Part shown: positions 1-5,268 of the stretch, one piece after another
Position numbering within the stretch: position 1 is the first letter of the stretch
Layout of the letters: every line of letters begins with the position of its first letter
From: an uncultured Methylophaga sp.
GTDB taxonomy: Bacteria; Pseudomonadota; Gammaproteobacteria; Nitrosococcales; Methylophagaceae
DNA: 5,881 nucleotides
Assembly (NCBI GenBank): GCA_947631375.1
Contig: CANRLD010000116.1
Location: forward strand, 1 to 5,881
Direction of reading: 5' to 3'
Made by a program: the position numbers and the translations under genes
Notes under the pieces: generated by a model
Seen by the model: the letters and a program-made list of their open reading frames with translations, nothing else
The model's database searches: none
Told to the model about the DNA's origin: nothing

Positions 1-164
1 TGGTGGCACGCTTGATCGACGCAGGCATTATTGATGTGAACCCCACCAGTCAACGCGATCTGCAAACGGTGCAAAATGCGTTCAATGCGCTACAGCAAAC
101 ATCACACAGGCCATTGTGTCAGCTGTCTGTCATGCTGTCATTGAGCATCAACCCCAGGTTCTAG
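1..164 (+). CDS. C-terminal end of a DNA-3-methyladenine glycosylase I (Tag)-like protein, partial
   Basis: This is the 3' end of a gene whose start lies left of the window. The frame beginning at base 3 stays open for 53 codons and stops at TAG 162-164; the other two forward frames stop within the first 35 bases. The visible tail contains an 'AGIIDVNPTSQRDL' stretch, then 'FNALQQ' and a hydrophobic '..LCQLSVMLSLSI' segment. From memory this matches the last part of a proteobacterial protein family annotated as 3-methyladenine DNA glycosylase, whose tail reads roughly 'IIDGGINTKRSLEAAQAFFNELQQQSG..LSELSQIIAYSVG'. If so, it would excise alkylated bases during base excision repair. No catalytic residue is visible in this piece, so the assignment rests on tail similarity only. 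The final residues (INPRF) differ from the usual ending. Confidence 0.5.
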   Translation, partial: VARLIDAGIIDVNPTSQRDLQTVQNAFNALQQTSHRPLCQLSVMLSLSINPRF

Positions 165-257
165 GTGGGTCTTGTTACTAACCTGATGTGTTAATCACCT
201 TACTGAGAATTGGCTTGCAAAAAATAAACTTGCGTTTTAGAGAGTGGCAGCGGTTTT

Positions 258-260
258 GGA
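258..260 (+). promoter_or_regulatory. Weak ribosome binding site favouring the ATG at 266
   Basis: A GGA triplet lies 5 bases before ATG 266. The earlier in-frame GTG at 188 has nothing similar at a usable distance; the purine-rich AGGTGGG at 163-169 ends 18 bases away. This supports the shorter start for the FUSC-family gene but is not decisive. Confidence 0.3.
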
Positions 261-265
261 ATTAT

Positions 266-1294
266 ATGAAGCCGTTGTTGCTCTTGAATGATAATAAGAA
301 GCCGTGGGGGGTTCTGATGATCACTGCGCTTGCCGTGGGGATGCCGGTCTTTATGGGCGCATGGCTTAATCAGTTTTCATCTGCTGTTCTCGCCAGCATG
401 GGCGGGCTGGTTATTCTTTATATGCAGCAAACGCATATCACTCGTCGAATGATGATTATGATCGTGTGTTCCTTCGGTTTTTCGATGAGTTTTTCTTTAG
501 GTACGCTGACAAGCTTTAATCCTTATTTATCGGCGTCTACGCTGGTAATAACCATTTTTCTTGTCACGGTAACATGCAGGCTTTATACAATACCGCCTCC
601 TGGCAGCTTCTTCTTTATTCTGGTCGCTTGCGTGTCAAGAACGTTGCCGTTTGATGTCACACTTGTGGCTGAGCGAACCGGTATTTTGCTTTTGGGGTGT
701 ATGGGGGCTTGTTTGTTGGCACTTCTCTATAGCATTACGCAAATCATTCTCAAGAAGCACAAACCGGTTAGACCAAATGATGGGGTAGTGGAACGTCGTA
801 TTGAAGCAGTCATGCTCGAATCAGCCGTCATCAGTCTGTTTGTCGGTGGTGGTTATTTTCTGGCACTGATGATGCAATTAGAGAACCCTTACTGGGTTCC
901 TATATCCACTGCGGCCATTATGCAGGGAGCTACCTTTCGTGCGGTGTGGCAGCGCAACGTACACCGGATCGTCGGGACGGTTATTGGAATGGGGTTGGCT
1001 TGGGGCATTTTTTCACTATTACCAAGCATCTGGACACTTGCTAGTCTTGTTATGCTACTAACTTTTATCGTTGAAGTGCTGATAACGCGAAATTATGGTC
1101 TGGCTGTTATCTTCATCACACCGTTGACGGTGATACTCGCGGACTTTGCTATGGCTTTTGCGGATCCTGAACATTTGATATTGATGCGACTGGTTGACAT
1201 TATGATCGGTAGTTGCATTGGTTATCTAGGTGGCTGGGTAATGCACCATCCACGATTATTTTACCGCTTGGAGCAAAAGGTAATAAACAGATGA
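266..1294 (+). CDS. FUSC-family inner-membrane protein, short form
   Basis: Predicted multi-pass inner-membrane protein of the fusaric acid resistance (FUSC/AaeB-like) superfamily. Family members are often linked to efflux of aromatic acids, but the substrate here cannot be told. Numbered from ATG 266 (342 residues), hydrophobic segments form two blocks, about 15-160 and 185-330, separated by a basic loop near 163-180 ('LKKHKPVRPNDG'). The second block carries the FUSC_2 signature: 'NPYWVPIST' at 207-215, R234 followed by GT at 237-238 and G241, then 'RNYGLAVIFITPL' at 275-287 and a closing glycine-rich helix. It is about half the length of AaeB or YccS (roughly 650-720 residues) and lacks their large soluble domains. 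The frame is also open from GTG 188, which would add 26 residues. I prefer ATG 266 because it has a nearby GGA and because the predicted N-terminus then starts just before 'KKPW', as I recall for relatives. No clear promoter was seen. Confidence 0.82.
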   Translation: MKPLLLLNDNKKPWGVLMITALAVGMPVFMGAWLNQFSSAVLASMGGLVILYMQQTHITRRMMIMIVCSFGFSMSFSLGTLTSFNPYLSASTLVITIFLVTVTCRLYTIPPPGSFFFILVACVSRTLPFDVTLVAERTGILLLGCMGACLLALLYSITQIILKKHKPVRPNDGVVERRIEAVMLESAVISLFVGGGYFLALMMQLENPYWVPISTAAIMQGATFRAVWQRNVHRIVGTVIGMGLAWGIFSLLPSIWTLASLVMLLTFIVEVLITRNYGLAVIFITPLTVILADFAMAFADPEHLILMRLVDIMIGSCIGYLGGWVMHHPRLFYRLEQKVINR

Positions 1295-1400
1295 TTTTGT
1301 CTCGGAGAGAGTGCAACTCATTTAACTGCAATTACAAACCAGCGCTAATAGACAGAAGAATTATTTTGACTGCCATACGCTACGGCCTGACTGAAACGCA

Positions 1401-1871
1401 TCATGTTTGGGTCGTTTTCAATAGCCACTTATCCAACTGATTGGCAAATGCCTGGCGGTCGCGTTGAGTTAATGCTGCCGGCCCACTTATTTGTTCGCCA
1501 CTGCTGCGCATGGTTTCCATGAAGTTACGCATAGTGAGACGGGCGCTGATAGTATCGGAGGTATAAAGTTCGCCTCGTGGATTTAGCGCCAGTGCACCTT
1601 TGGCAATGGCTTCTGCGGCAAGCGGAATGTCGGCAGTGATGACTAAATCACCTTCCTGGAGTCGCGTCACTATTTCATTGTCTGCTACGTCAAATCCTGA
1701 CTGAACCTGCTTAAATTTGAGAAAGGGAGAGGGAGGTAATCTGAGATTGTGATTGGCGATGAAAATGGTTTGAATCGATTCTCTGACAGCTGCTCGATAA
1801 AGAATTTCCTTGATCACCACAGGACAGGCATCGGCATCAACCCAGATAACGGCTTGGTGGGAGTGTTTCAT
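1401..1871 (-). CDS. yaiI: YaiI/YqxD family protein (UPF0178, DUF188)
   Basis: A 156-residue protein closely matching E. coli YaiI (about 152 residues) over its whole length. Family hallmarks visible are 'WVDADACP' near residues 10-17, 'IKEILYRAA', 'ANHNLRLPPS', 'GFDVADNEIV', 'GDLVITADIPLAAEAI', 'ALNPRGELYT' and 'SQRDRQAFA'-like 'TQRDRQAFA' near the C-terminus. The conserved aspartates in the first motif and in 'TADIPL' fit a PIN/NYN-like nuclease fold, so a metal-dependent RNase role is possible, but to my knowledge no activity is established. It should be cytoplasmic. The start is the only ATG upstream of the first motif; compared with E. coli it adds about eight residues. No Shine-Dalgarno sequence precedes it; the upstream cytochrome gene's terminator hairpin and its T-run end 6 bases before the ATG. 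It converges with the FUSC-family gene. Confidence 0.93.
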   Translation of the reverse strand: MKHSHQAVIWVDADACPVVIKEILYRAAVRESIQTIFIANHNLRLPPSPFLKFKQVQSGFDVADNEIVTRLQEGDLVITADIPLAAEAIAKGALALNPRGELYTSDTISARLTMRNFMETMRSSGEQISGPAALTQRDRQAFANQLDKWLLKTTQT

Positions 1872-1877
1872 ATTATG

Positions 1878-1901
1878 AAAAAACCGGGCTGGCCCGGTTT
1901 T
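1878..1901 (-). terminator. Rho-independent terminator of the cytochrome c5 gene
   Basis: A 10-bp perfect inverted repeat: arms at 1880-1889 and 1892-1901, GC-rich core CCGGGC/GCCCGG, with TG at the centre, so a 4-base loop is likely in RNA. Read on the minus strand it starts 24 bases after the cytochrome stop codon and finishes in six T residues (complement of A 1878-1883). The plus-strand side has only four T residues before CTTGG, so termination in that direction should be weaker. It lies in the leader of the downstream yaiI-like gene. Confidence 0.85.
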
Positions 1902-1925
1902 CTTGGTTGTTCTTGATAATGTGTA

Positions 1926-2432
1926 TCAGTCTGCTGAAGAAATCATAAAATCGACTGCGGCCTTGACCTCATCATCACTCAGAGTCGGGTTGCCACCACG
2001 GGCAGGCATCATGTTCAAGCCGTTGAGAGCATGGGCATAAACAGTTTCCATCCCTTGTTCCAAGCGGGGAGCCCAGTCATCGGCATTACCAAAGCGCGGT
2101 GAGTTCATCATTCCTGTGGAGTGGCATACAGAGCAAACCTGGTTATACACTTGTTTGCCGACGCTATTTTCTTCCGTATTCGCGCCATCGCTTGCAGCGG
2201 CGGCGTCTTCCTCTACAGCCGCAGGTGCTGCGGCGATTTGTTCTTCGCCAACGGTTTCTTTGGCAACAGGTTTAATTCTTTCTTCAACCGCTTCTGCGTC
2301 CATTGGTTCTGGTTCAAGAACCCCATCTGCAACTGCCAGCATATTTGATAAAATCAGTTTGGCAATCAGAAACAGTATTGCGATAACAATTACGCTGCCA
2401 ATCAAATACTTGGGTGAATTGGAAGATTGCAT
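1926..2432 (-). CDS. Membrane-anchored cytochrome c5-type monohaem cytochrome c
   Basis: A 168-residue class I c-type cytochrome, expected to sit in the inner membrane with its haem domain in the periplasm and to shuttle electrons between respiratory complexes. Residues 10-32 form one uncleaved hydrophobic anchor. Residues 35-90 are a low-complexity linker rich in Ala, Glu and Pro, with 16 acidic against 3 basic residues. The haem domain begins at about 91: CSVCH at 100-104 binds haem covalently, with H104 as the proximal ligand, and 'GLNMMPARGG' at 138-147 supplies the distal methionine, probably M142, as in 'AMPPRG' of cytochrome c5. The C-terminal 'LSDDEVKAAVDFM' helix is typical. The start is fixed by AGAGGT (complement of 2438-2443) 5 bases before the ATG. 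It appears to be a single-gene unit, with its own -10 box upstream and a strong terminator downstream. Its partner is unknown; a terminal oxidase or other periplasmic acceptor is possible. Confidence 0.93.
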   Translation of the reverse strand: MQSSNSPKYLIGSVIVIAILFLIAKLILSNMLAVADGVLEPEPMDAEAVEERIKPVAKETVGEEQIAAAPAAVEEDAAAASDGANTEENSVGKQVYNQVCSVCHSTGMMNSPRFGNADDWAPRLEQGMETVYAHALNGLNMMPARGGNPTLSDDEVKAAVDFMISSAD

Positions 2433-2437
2433 AGTTT

Positions 2438-2443
2438 ACCTCT
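2438..2443 (-). promoter_or_regulatory. Ribosome binding site of the cytochrome c5 gene
   Basis: AGAGGT on the minus strand, 5 bases before the ATG at 2432. It is the best Shine-Dalgarno match in the window and fixes the cytochrome start. Confidence 0.7.
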
Positions 2444-2464
2444 AGCTCCATAGTAATAATACAG

Positions 2465-2470
2465 ATTATA
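2465..2470 (-). promoter_or_regulatory. Candidate sigma-70 -10 box for the cytochrome c5 gene
   Basis: A perfect TATAAT on the minus strand, in the only sizeable gap (2433-2490) of the minus-strand block. It lies about 32 bases upstream of the cytochrome ATG, leaving room for a short leader with the AGAGGT site. No good -35 hexamer is found at 16-18 bases spacing (the sequence there is around the end of the preceding gene, 2487-2494), and no TG extended -10 is present, so an activator may be needed. A palindrome, TATAC-GG-GTATA, overlaps it at 2467-2478. Confidence 0.4.
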
Positions 2471-2490
2471 CGGGTATATCGTTTACTGCG

Positions 2491-3495
2491 CTATGTATCC
2501 GCCATTGGTCCCAGTGTGATTTTGCCGATAGTGCGGCCCTGATGTACCAGTTGATGTGCGTTATCGAGCGTTTCTGCTGTTAATTGGTTGAAATGTTGCT
2601 GGGAGATGGGCTGGAGTTGGTTTGAATCAACCATATTGGCGATGCGCTGCAGGATTTCACCTTGGTGGGCAAGATCTTCTGTTTTCATCAATGGGCGGGT
2701 AAACATAAATTCCCATACTAATCCCGCACTTTTATTTTTCAGTAAGTTCAGATCGACGGGATGCTGGAAACTAACAACCAGCGCTATTAATCCTTGGGGT
2801 GCAATCAGTTCTACCATTTGTGGATAGTAGAAATCACTGTCATTGAGACACAGAATGTAATCTGGTGCTGGCAAACCGGCGGCCTGATAGTTTTGCTGCA
2901 ATGAGTCGTGGTGGTTGATGACGTAATCGGCTCCCAGCTTTTTACACCATTGTGTGCTTTCTGGACGCGAGGCGCTAGCAATCACAGTAAGGTTGGTAAG
3001 CTGTTTTGCCAGTTGAATAGCGATCGAGCCAACGCCGCCCGCAGCACCGATAATCAGCAATGTTTTATCCGCGCTGTTCGTGGGATCAATCTTGAGGCGC
3101 TCAAACAAACATTCCCAGGCGGTCAGGCTCACCAGTGGCAAGGCGGCTATTTGTTCTGCTTGCCAGGAGACCGGCGCTTTGGCAATGATGCGTGAATCCA
3201 CAAGCTGATGGGATGCATAACTACCATCTCGACTGACATCACCAGCATAAAATACTTTGTCCCCGGGTTGAAAACCCTCGCATTGTTCACCTATCTCGAT
3301 AACGGTGCCGACAGCGTCCCAGCCGATAACTTTGCTGTTAGCCGTATTTTTTATGGTGGATTTTACTTTGAGATCCACTGGATTGACTGCAACAGCTTCC
3401 ACAGAGACTACTACGTCATAGCCACTAGCCAAGGGAGTTGGTTTGTTAATGACTTGAGCCGTTCCAGCTGCGCTGTCAAACAATAATGCTTGCAT
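2491..3495 (-). CDS. Zinc-independent alcohol dehydrogenase/quinone oxidoreductase family protein
   Basis: A 334-residue medium-chain dehydrogenase/reductase, cytoplasmic and probably NADPH-dependent, in the subgroup annotated as 'zinc-binding alcohol dehydrogenase family' (TIGR02817-like). The N-terminal GroES-like domain holds 'VNPVDLKVK' at 37-45, 'IGWDAVGTV' at 57-65 and 'FQPGDKVFYAGD' at 75-86. The Rossmann domain follows: 'ALPLVSLTAWE' at 118-128, the nucleotide-binding 'GAAGGVGS' at 150-157 and 'ASASRPES' at 173-180. A later 'WEFMFTRP' at 261-268 is characteristic of the subgroup. The catalytic cysteine and structural-zinc cysteine cluster of true zinc alcohol dehydrogenases are absent, so reduction of a quinone, enone or similar electrophile is more likely than alcohol oxidation. 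The substrate is unknown. The ATG lies 2 bases after the DUF1841 stop codon, and its GGAG (complement of 3504-3507) is inside the end of that gene, which points to translational coupling. Confidence 0.9.
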   Translation of the reverse strand: MQALLFDSAAGTAQVINKPTPLASGYDVVVSVEAVAVNPVDLKVKSTIKNTANSKVIGWDAVGTVIEIGEQCEGFQPGDKVFYAGDVSRDGSYASHQLVDSRIIAKAPVSWQAEQIAALPLVSLTAWECLFERLKIDPTNSADKTLLIIGAAGGVGSIAIQLAKQLTNLTVIASASRPESTQWCKKLGADYVINHHDSLQQNYQAAGLPAPDYILCLNDSDFYYPQMVELIAPQGLIALVVSFQHPVDLNLLKNKSAGLVWEFMFTRPLMKTEDLAHQGEILQRIANMVDSNQLQPISQQHFNQLTAETLDNAHQLVHQGRTIGKITLGPMADT

Positions 3496-3497
3496 GA

Positions 3498-3932
3498 TTA
3501 GTTCTCCGATAAGCGTTGAACAGCTTTAAGATAAGCCATTTCTGATGGCGGTTGCTGCTGTTGTTGTGCCAGCCATAGCTGTTCTGCCAGACAATCGATG
3601 ATTAGGTGCTCAGCAGTATGTTGATCTGCTGTTTTTGACAGTAATCGCTGGTAAGCCAGCACAATGCCGGTCGGGCGATCTATAGACTGCTGTTCGCGGA
3701 TAGCGATGTGCAAGCCCATATGTAAGTACGGATTGGTCTGGCCATTTTCCACAAAATATTCCTGACCAGCTTGAACAGGAGCCGAAAGCAGTGGGTGATA
3801 TTCAGGGTGCAGCGCGATGACATCGGCGATCATTTGTTCCAGCGCCGTTAAAATGGCTGCGTTCTGCATTTTGTGCCAGACATCATGGTACTGCTGGCGC
3901 AGGGCATCGCGATCCTGGGTAAAAACGGCCAT
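3498..3932 (-). CDS. DUF1841 family protein of unknown function
   Basis: A 144-residue, probably cytoplasmic and mostly helical protein matching the DUF1841 family over its full length. Recognisable family blocks are 'QDRDALRQQYHDVW' at 6-19, 'HPEYHPLL' at 42-49, 'GQTNPYLHMGLHIAIREQ' at 64-81, 'DRPTGI' at 85-90 and 'HTAEHLIIDCLAEQLW' at 105-120. No function is established for the family as far as I know. Two HxxxH pairs are visible, H71/H75 and H105/H109, on segments that look helical; that would suit a metal site, but this is inference. Residues 123-127 are five consecutive glutamines. The ATG shares one base with the nth stop codon (TGATG), so translation is probably coupled to nth; a GGAA about 11 bases upstream is a weak ribosome site. 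The gene sits between nth and the oxidoreductase gene in the extended rnf operon. Confidence 0.9.
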   Translation of the reverse strand: MAVFTQDRDALRQQYHDVWHKMQNAAILTALEQMIADVIALHPEYHPLLSAPVQAGQEYFVENGQTNPYLHMGLHIAIREQQSIDRPTGIVLAYQRLLSKTADQHTAEHLIIDCLAEQLWLAQQQQQPPSEMAYLKAVQRLSEN

Positions 3933-4582
3933 CAGCCAGATTTCCGTGCTGTCTGAATACGCGGAAACTCATCACATAAGTCAGTGACAATGCATTGTTC
4001 GCAGCGTGGGTTGCGAGCTGTGCAAACATAACGTCCATGCAGGATCAGCCAGTGATGTGCATCCAGTTTGAATTCGTTAGGAATGACTTTCATCAAACGA
4101 TCTTCTACTTCACGTACATTTTTGCCTTTTGCGAGGCCCGTGCGGTTGGCCAAGCGAAAAATATGGGTATCTACTGCGATCACCGGATGCTTGAAAACGG
4201 TATTGAGAACCACATTTGCTGTCTTACGACCGACACCGGGCAACGCTTCGAGCGCTTCTCGACTATCGGGGACTTCGCTATTGTGATTGTCGATGAGTTG
4301 CTGACAGGTTTTGATGATATTTTCAGCTTTGCTGTTAAATAACCCTATCGTTTTGATGTAGCTTTTCAAACCATCCACTCCCAACGCCAAGATGGCTTCA
4401 GGCGTATTAGCAACGGGGTAGAGTTTGGCGGTGGCTTTATTAACACCTACGTCAGTGGCCTGCGCTGATAAAATAACCGCAATAAGTAGCTCAAAAGTCG
4501 TGGTGTAATTCAGCTCAGTGGTCGGTGCGGGATTTTGATCGCGCAGTCTGCTGAAAAATTGCTGGCGCTGCGTTTGATTCAT
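3932..4582 (-). CDS. nth: Endonuclease III, DNA glycosylase/AP lyase
   Basis: A 216-residue bifunctional DNA glycosylase that removes oxidised pyrimidines and cleaves the resulting abasic site by beta-elimination in base excision repair. The helix-hairpin-helix is at 112-124 ('EALPGVGRKTANV'), with catalytic lysine K120 and catalytic aspartate D138 in 'AVDTHIFR'. The [4Fe-4S] cluster ligands are C187, C194, C197 and C203 (spacing C-X6-C-X2-C-X5-C). These positions equal the E. coli numbering, and the length is within a few residues of E. coli Nth, so the gene is intact and the start secure. 'ILSAQATD' at 37-44 is the usual N-terminal motif. The ATG lies 2 bases after the rnfE stop; the ribosome site is weak (GGCGGG further upstream), so coupling to rnfE is likely. 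The order rnfG-rnfE-nth is the same as rsxG-rsxE-nth in E. coli. Confidence 0.97.
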   Translation of the reverse strand: MNQTQRQQFFSRLRDQNPAPTTELNYTTTFELLIAVILSAQATDVGVNKATAKLYPVANTPEAILALGVDGLKSYIKTIGLFNSKAENIIKTCQQLIDNHNSEVPDSREALEALPGVGRKTANVVLNTVFKHPVIAVDTHIFRLANRTGLAKGKNVREVEDRLMKVIPNEFKLDAHHWLILHGRYVCTARNPRCEQCIVTDLCDEFPRIQTARKSG

Positions 4583-4584
4583 AA

Positions 4585-5268
4585 TCAGCCCGCCGTTGCT
4601 TGTGGCGTCAGCAGAGTTACTTTGACCGCCCGATTGGTGATGCGTGCATCAATCGCATTTTTTAATGCAATAAGTAATCCTAAGCCAATAAAAGCCCCGG
4701 GTGGCAATATGGCTATCAGAAAGCCTCGATAATCTTCAATAACAGTAATTGTCAGGTTGCGAGCGGCTTCGCCAAACATTAAATGAGCCTCGCTTAGTAA
4801 GGTGCCTTGTCCAACCAACTCTCGCATGCCACCGAGCACCATCAATACCAGAGTGAAACCCAACCCCATCATGAAACCGTCTACTAATGATGGCAACACG
4901 GGATTGCGAGCAGCAAAAGCCTCGGCCCGTGCAATAATGGAACAATTGGTAACGATCAGAGCGATAAAAATACCCAGGATCAGGTAAAGCTCATGGAACC
5001 AAGCATTCATGGCCAATTCGATAGCGGTGACGATCGAAGCAATAATCATCACGAAGACCGGTAGTCGCACTTCCTCCGGGATATGGTTACGTAGCAGTGA
5101 GATAGAGCCGTTAGAGGCAACCAGGGTGAGAATGGTCGCAAGTCCCAGCCCTAATCCATTAATCAGTGTGTTGCTAACGGCTAATAACGGGCATAAGCCC
5201 AGCACTTGCACTAGAGCGGGGTTGTTGCTCCATAAGCCGTCTTTAATGAGTTGTTGATAGATCTTCAT
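4585..5268 (-). CDS. rnfE: Rnf/Rsx electron transport complex subunit E
   Basis: A 227-residue integral inner-membrane subunit of the Rnf (Rsx) complex, which couples electron flow between NADH and ferredoxin or flavodoxin to ion movement; in E. coli the complex reduces SoxR. Motifs include 'GLWSNNPALVQVLGLCPLLAV' split around C26, 'VFVMIIASIVTA', 'IVTNCSIIARAEAFAARNPV' with C109, 'DGFMMGLGF' and the closing 'AILPPGAFIGLG' at 187-198. C26 and C109 match the cysteines that in related RnfA/RnfE and NqrD/NqrE pairs hold a membrane iron-sulfur cluster. About six membrane helices are visible. Length and the C-terminal motif fit RnfE; NqrD is the related alternative, but neighbouring rnfG and nth favour Rnf. 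The ATG overlaps the rnfG stop (ATGA), and AGGA (complement of 5275-5278) lies 6 bases upstream. A103 replaces the proline of the usual 'IPLIVTNC'. Confidence 0.95.
   Translation of the reverse strand: MKIYQQLIKDGLWSNNPALVQVLGLCPLLAVSNTLINGLGLGLATILTLVASNGSISLLRNHIPEEVRLPVFVMIIASIVTAIELAMNAWFHELYLILGIFIALIVTNCSIIARAEAFAARNPVLPSLVDGFMMGLGFTLVLMVLGGMRELVGQGTLLSEAHLMFGEAARNLTITVIEDYRGFLIAILPPGAFIGLGLLIALKNAIDARITNRAVKVTLLTPQATAG

Noticed and set aside
151..170. ACCC...GGGT inverted repeat at the end of the left-edge gene
   Set aside because: Only four base pairs and no T-run follow; not supportable as a terminator.
1372..1386. Small hairpin (GCC...GGC, about 6 bp with one G-U pair in minus-strand RNA) downstream of yaiI
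   Set aside because: It is short, has a 3-base loop and no following T-run in either direction, so it is not a convincing terminator for yaiI or the FUSC-family gene.
1213..1440. 75-codon open frame on the plus strand running past the FUSC-family gene end
   Set aside because: It overlaps the end of one real gene and the end of yaiI on the other strand, has no recognisable motif, and has no ribosome site.
2116..2445. 109-codon plus-strand open frame antisense to the cytochrome gene, rich in Ala and Ser
   Set aside because: It is the complement of the Ala/Glu-rich linker and haem-domain coding sequence; the composition comes from the GC-rich Ala/Glu codons and there is no protein motif.
3554..3568. 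CAA/CAG run coding five glutamines in the DUF1841 gene, considered as a simple-sequence phase-variation repeat
   Set aside because: The codons are mixed rather than a pure repeat, and a trinucleotide run would not shift the reading frame.
3995..4342. 115-codon plus-strand open frame antisense to nth
   Set aside because: The opposite strand carries a full set of Nth catalytic and cluster residues; this frame has no family resemblance.
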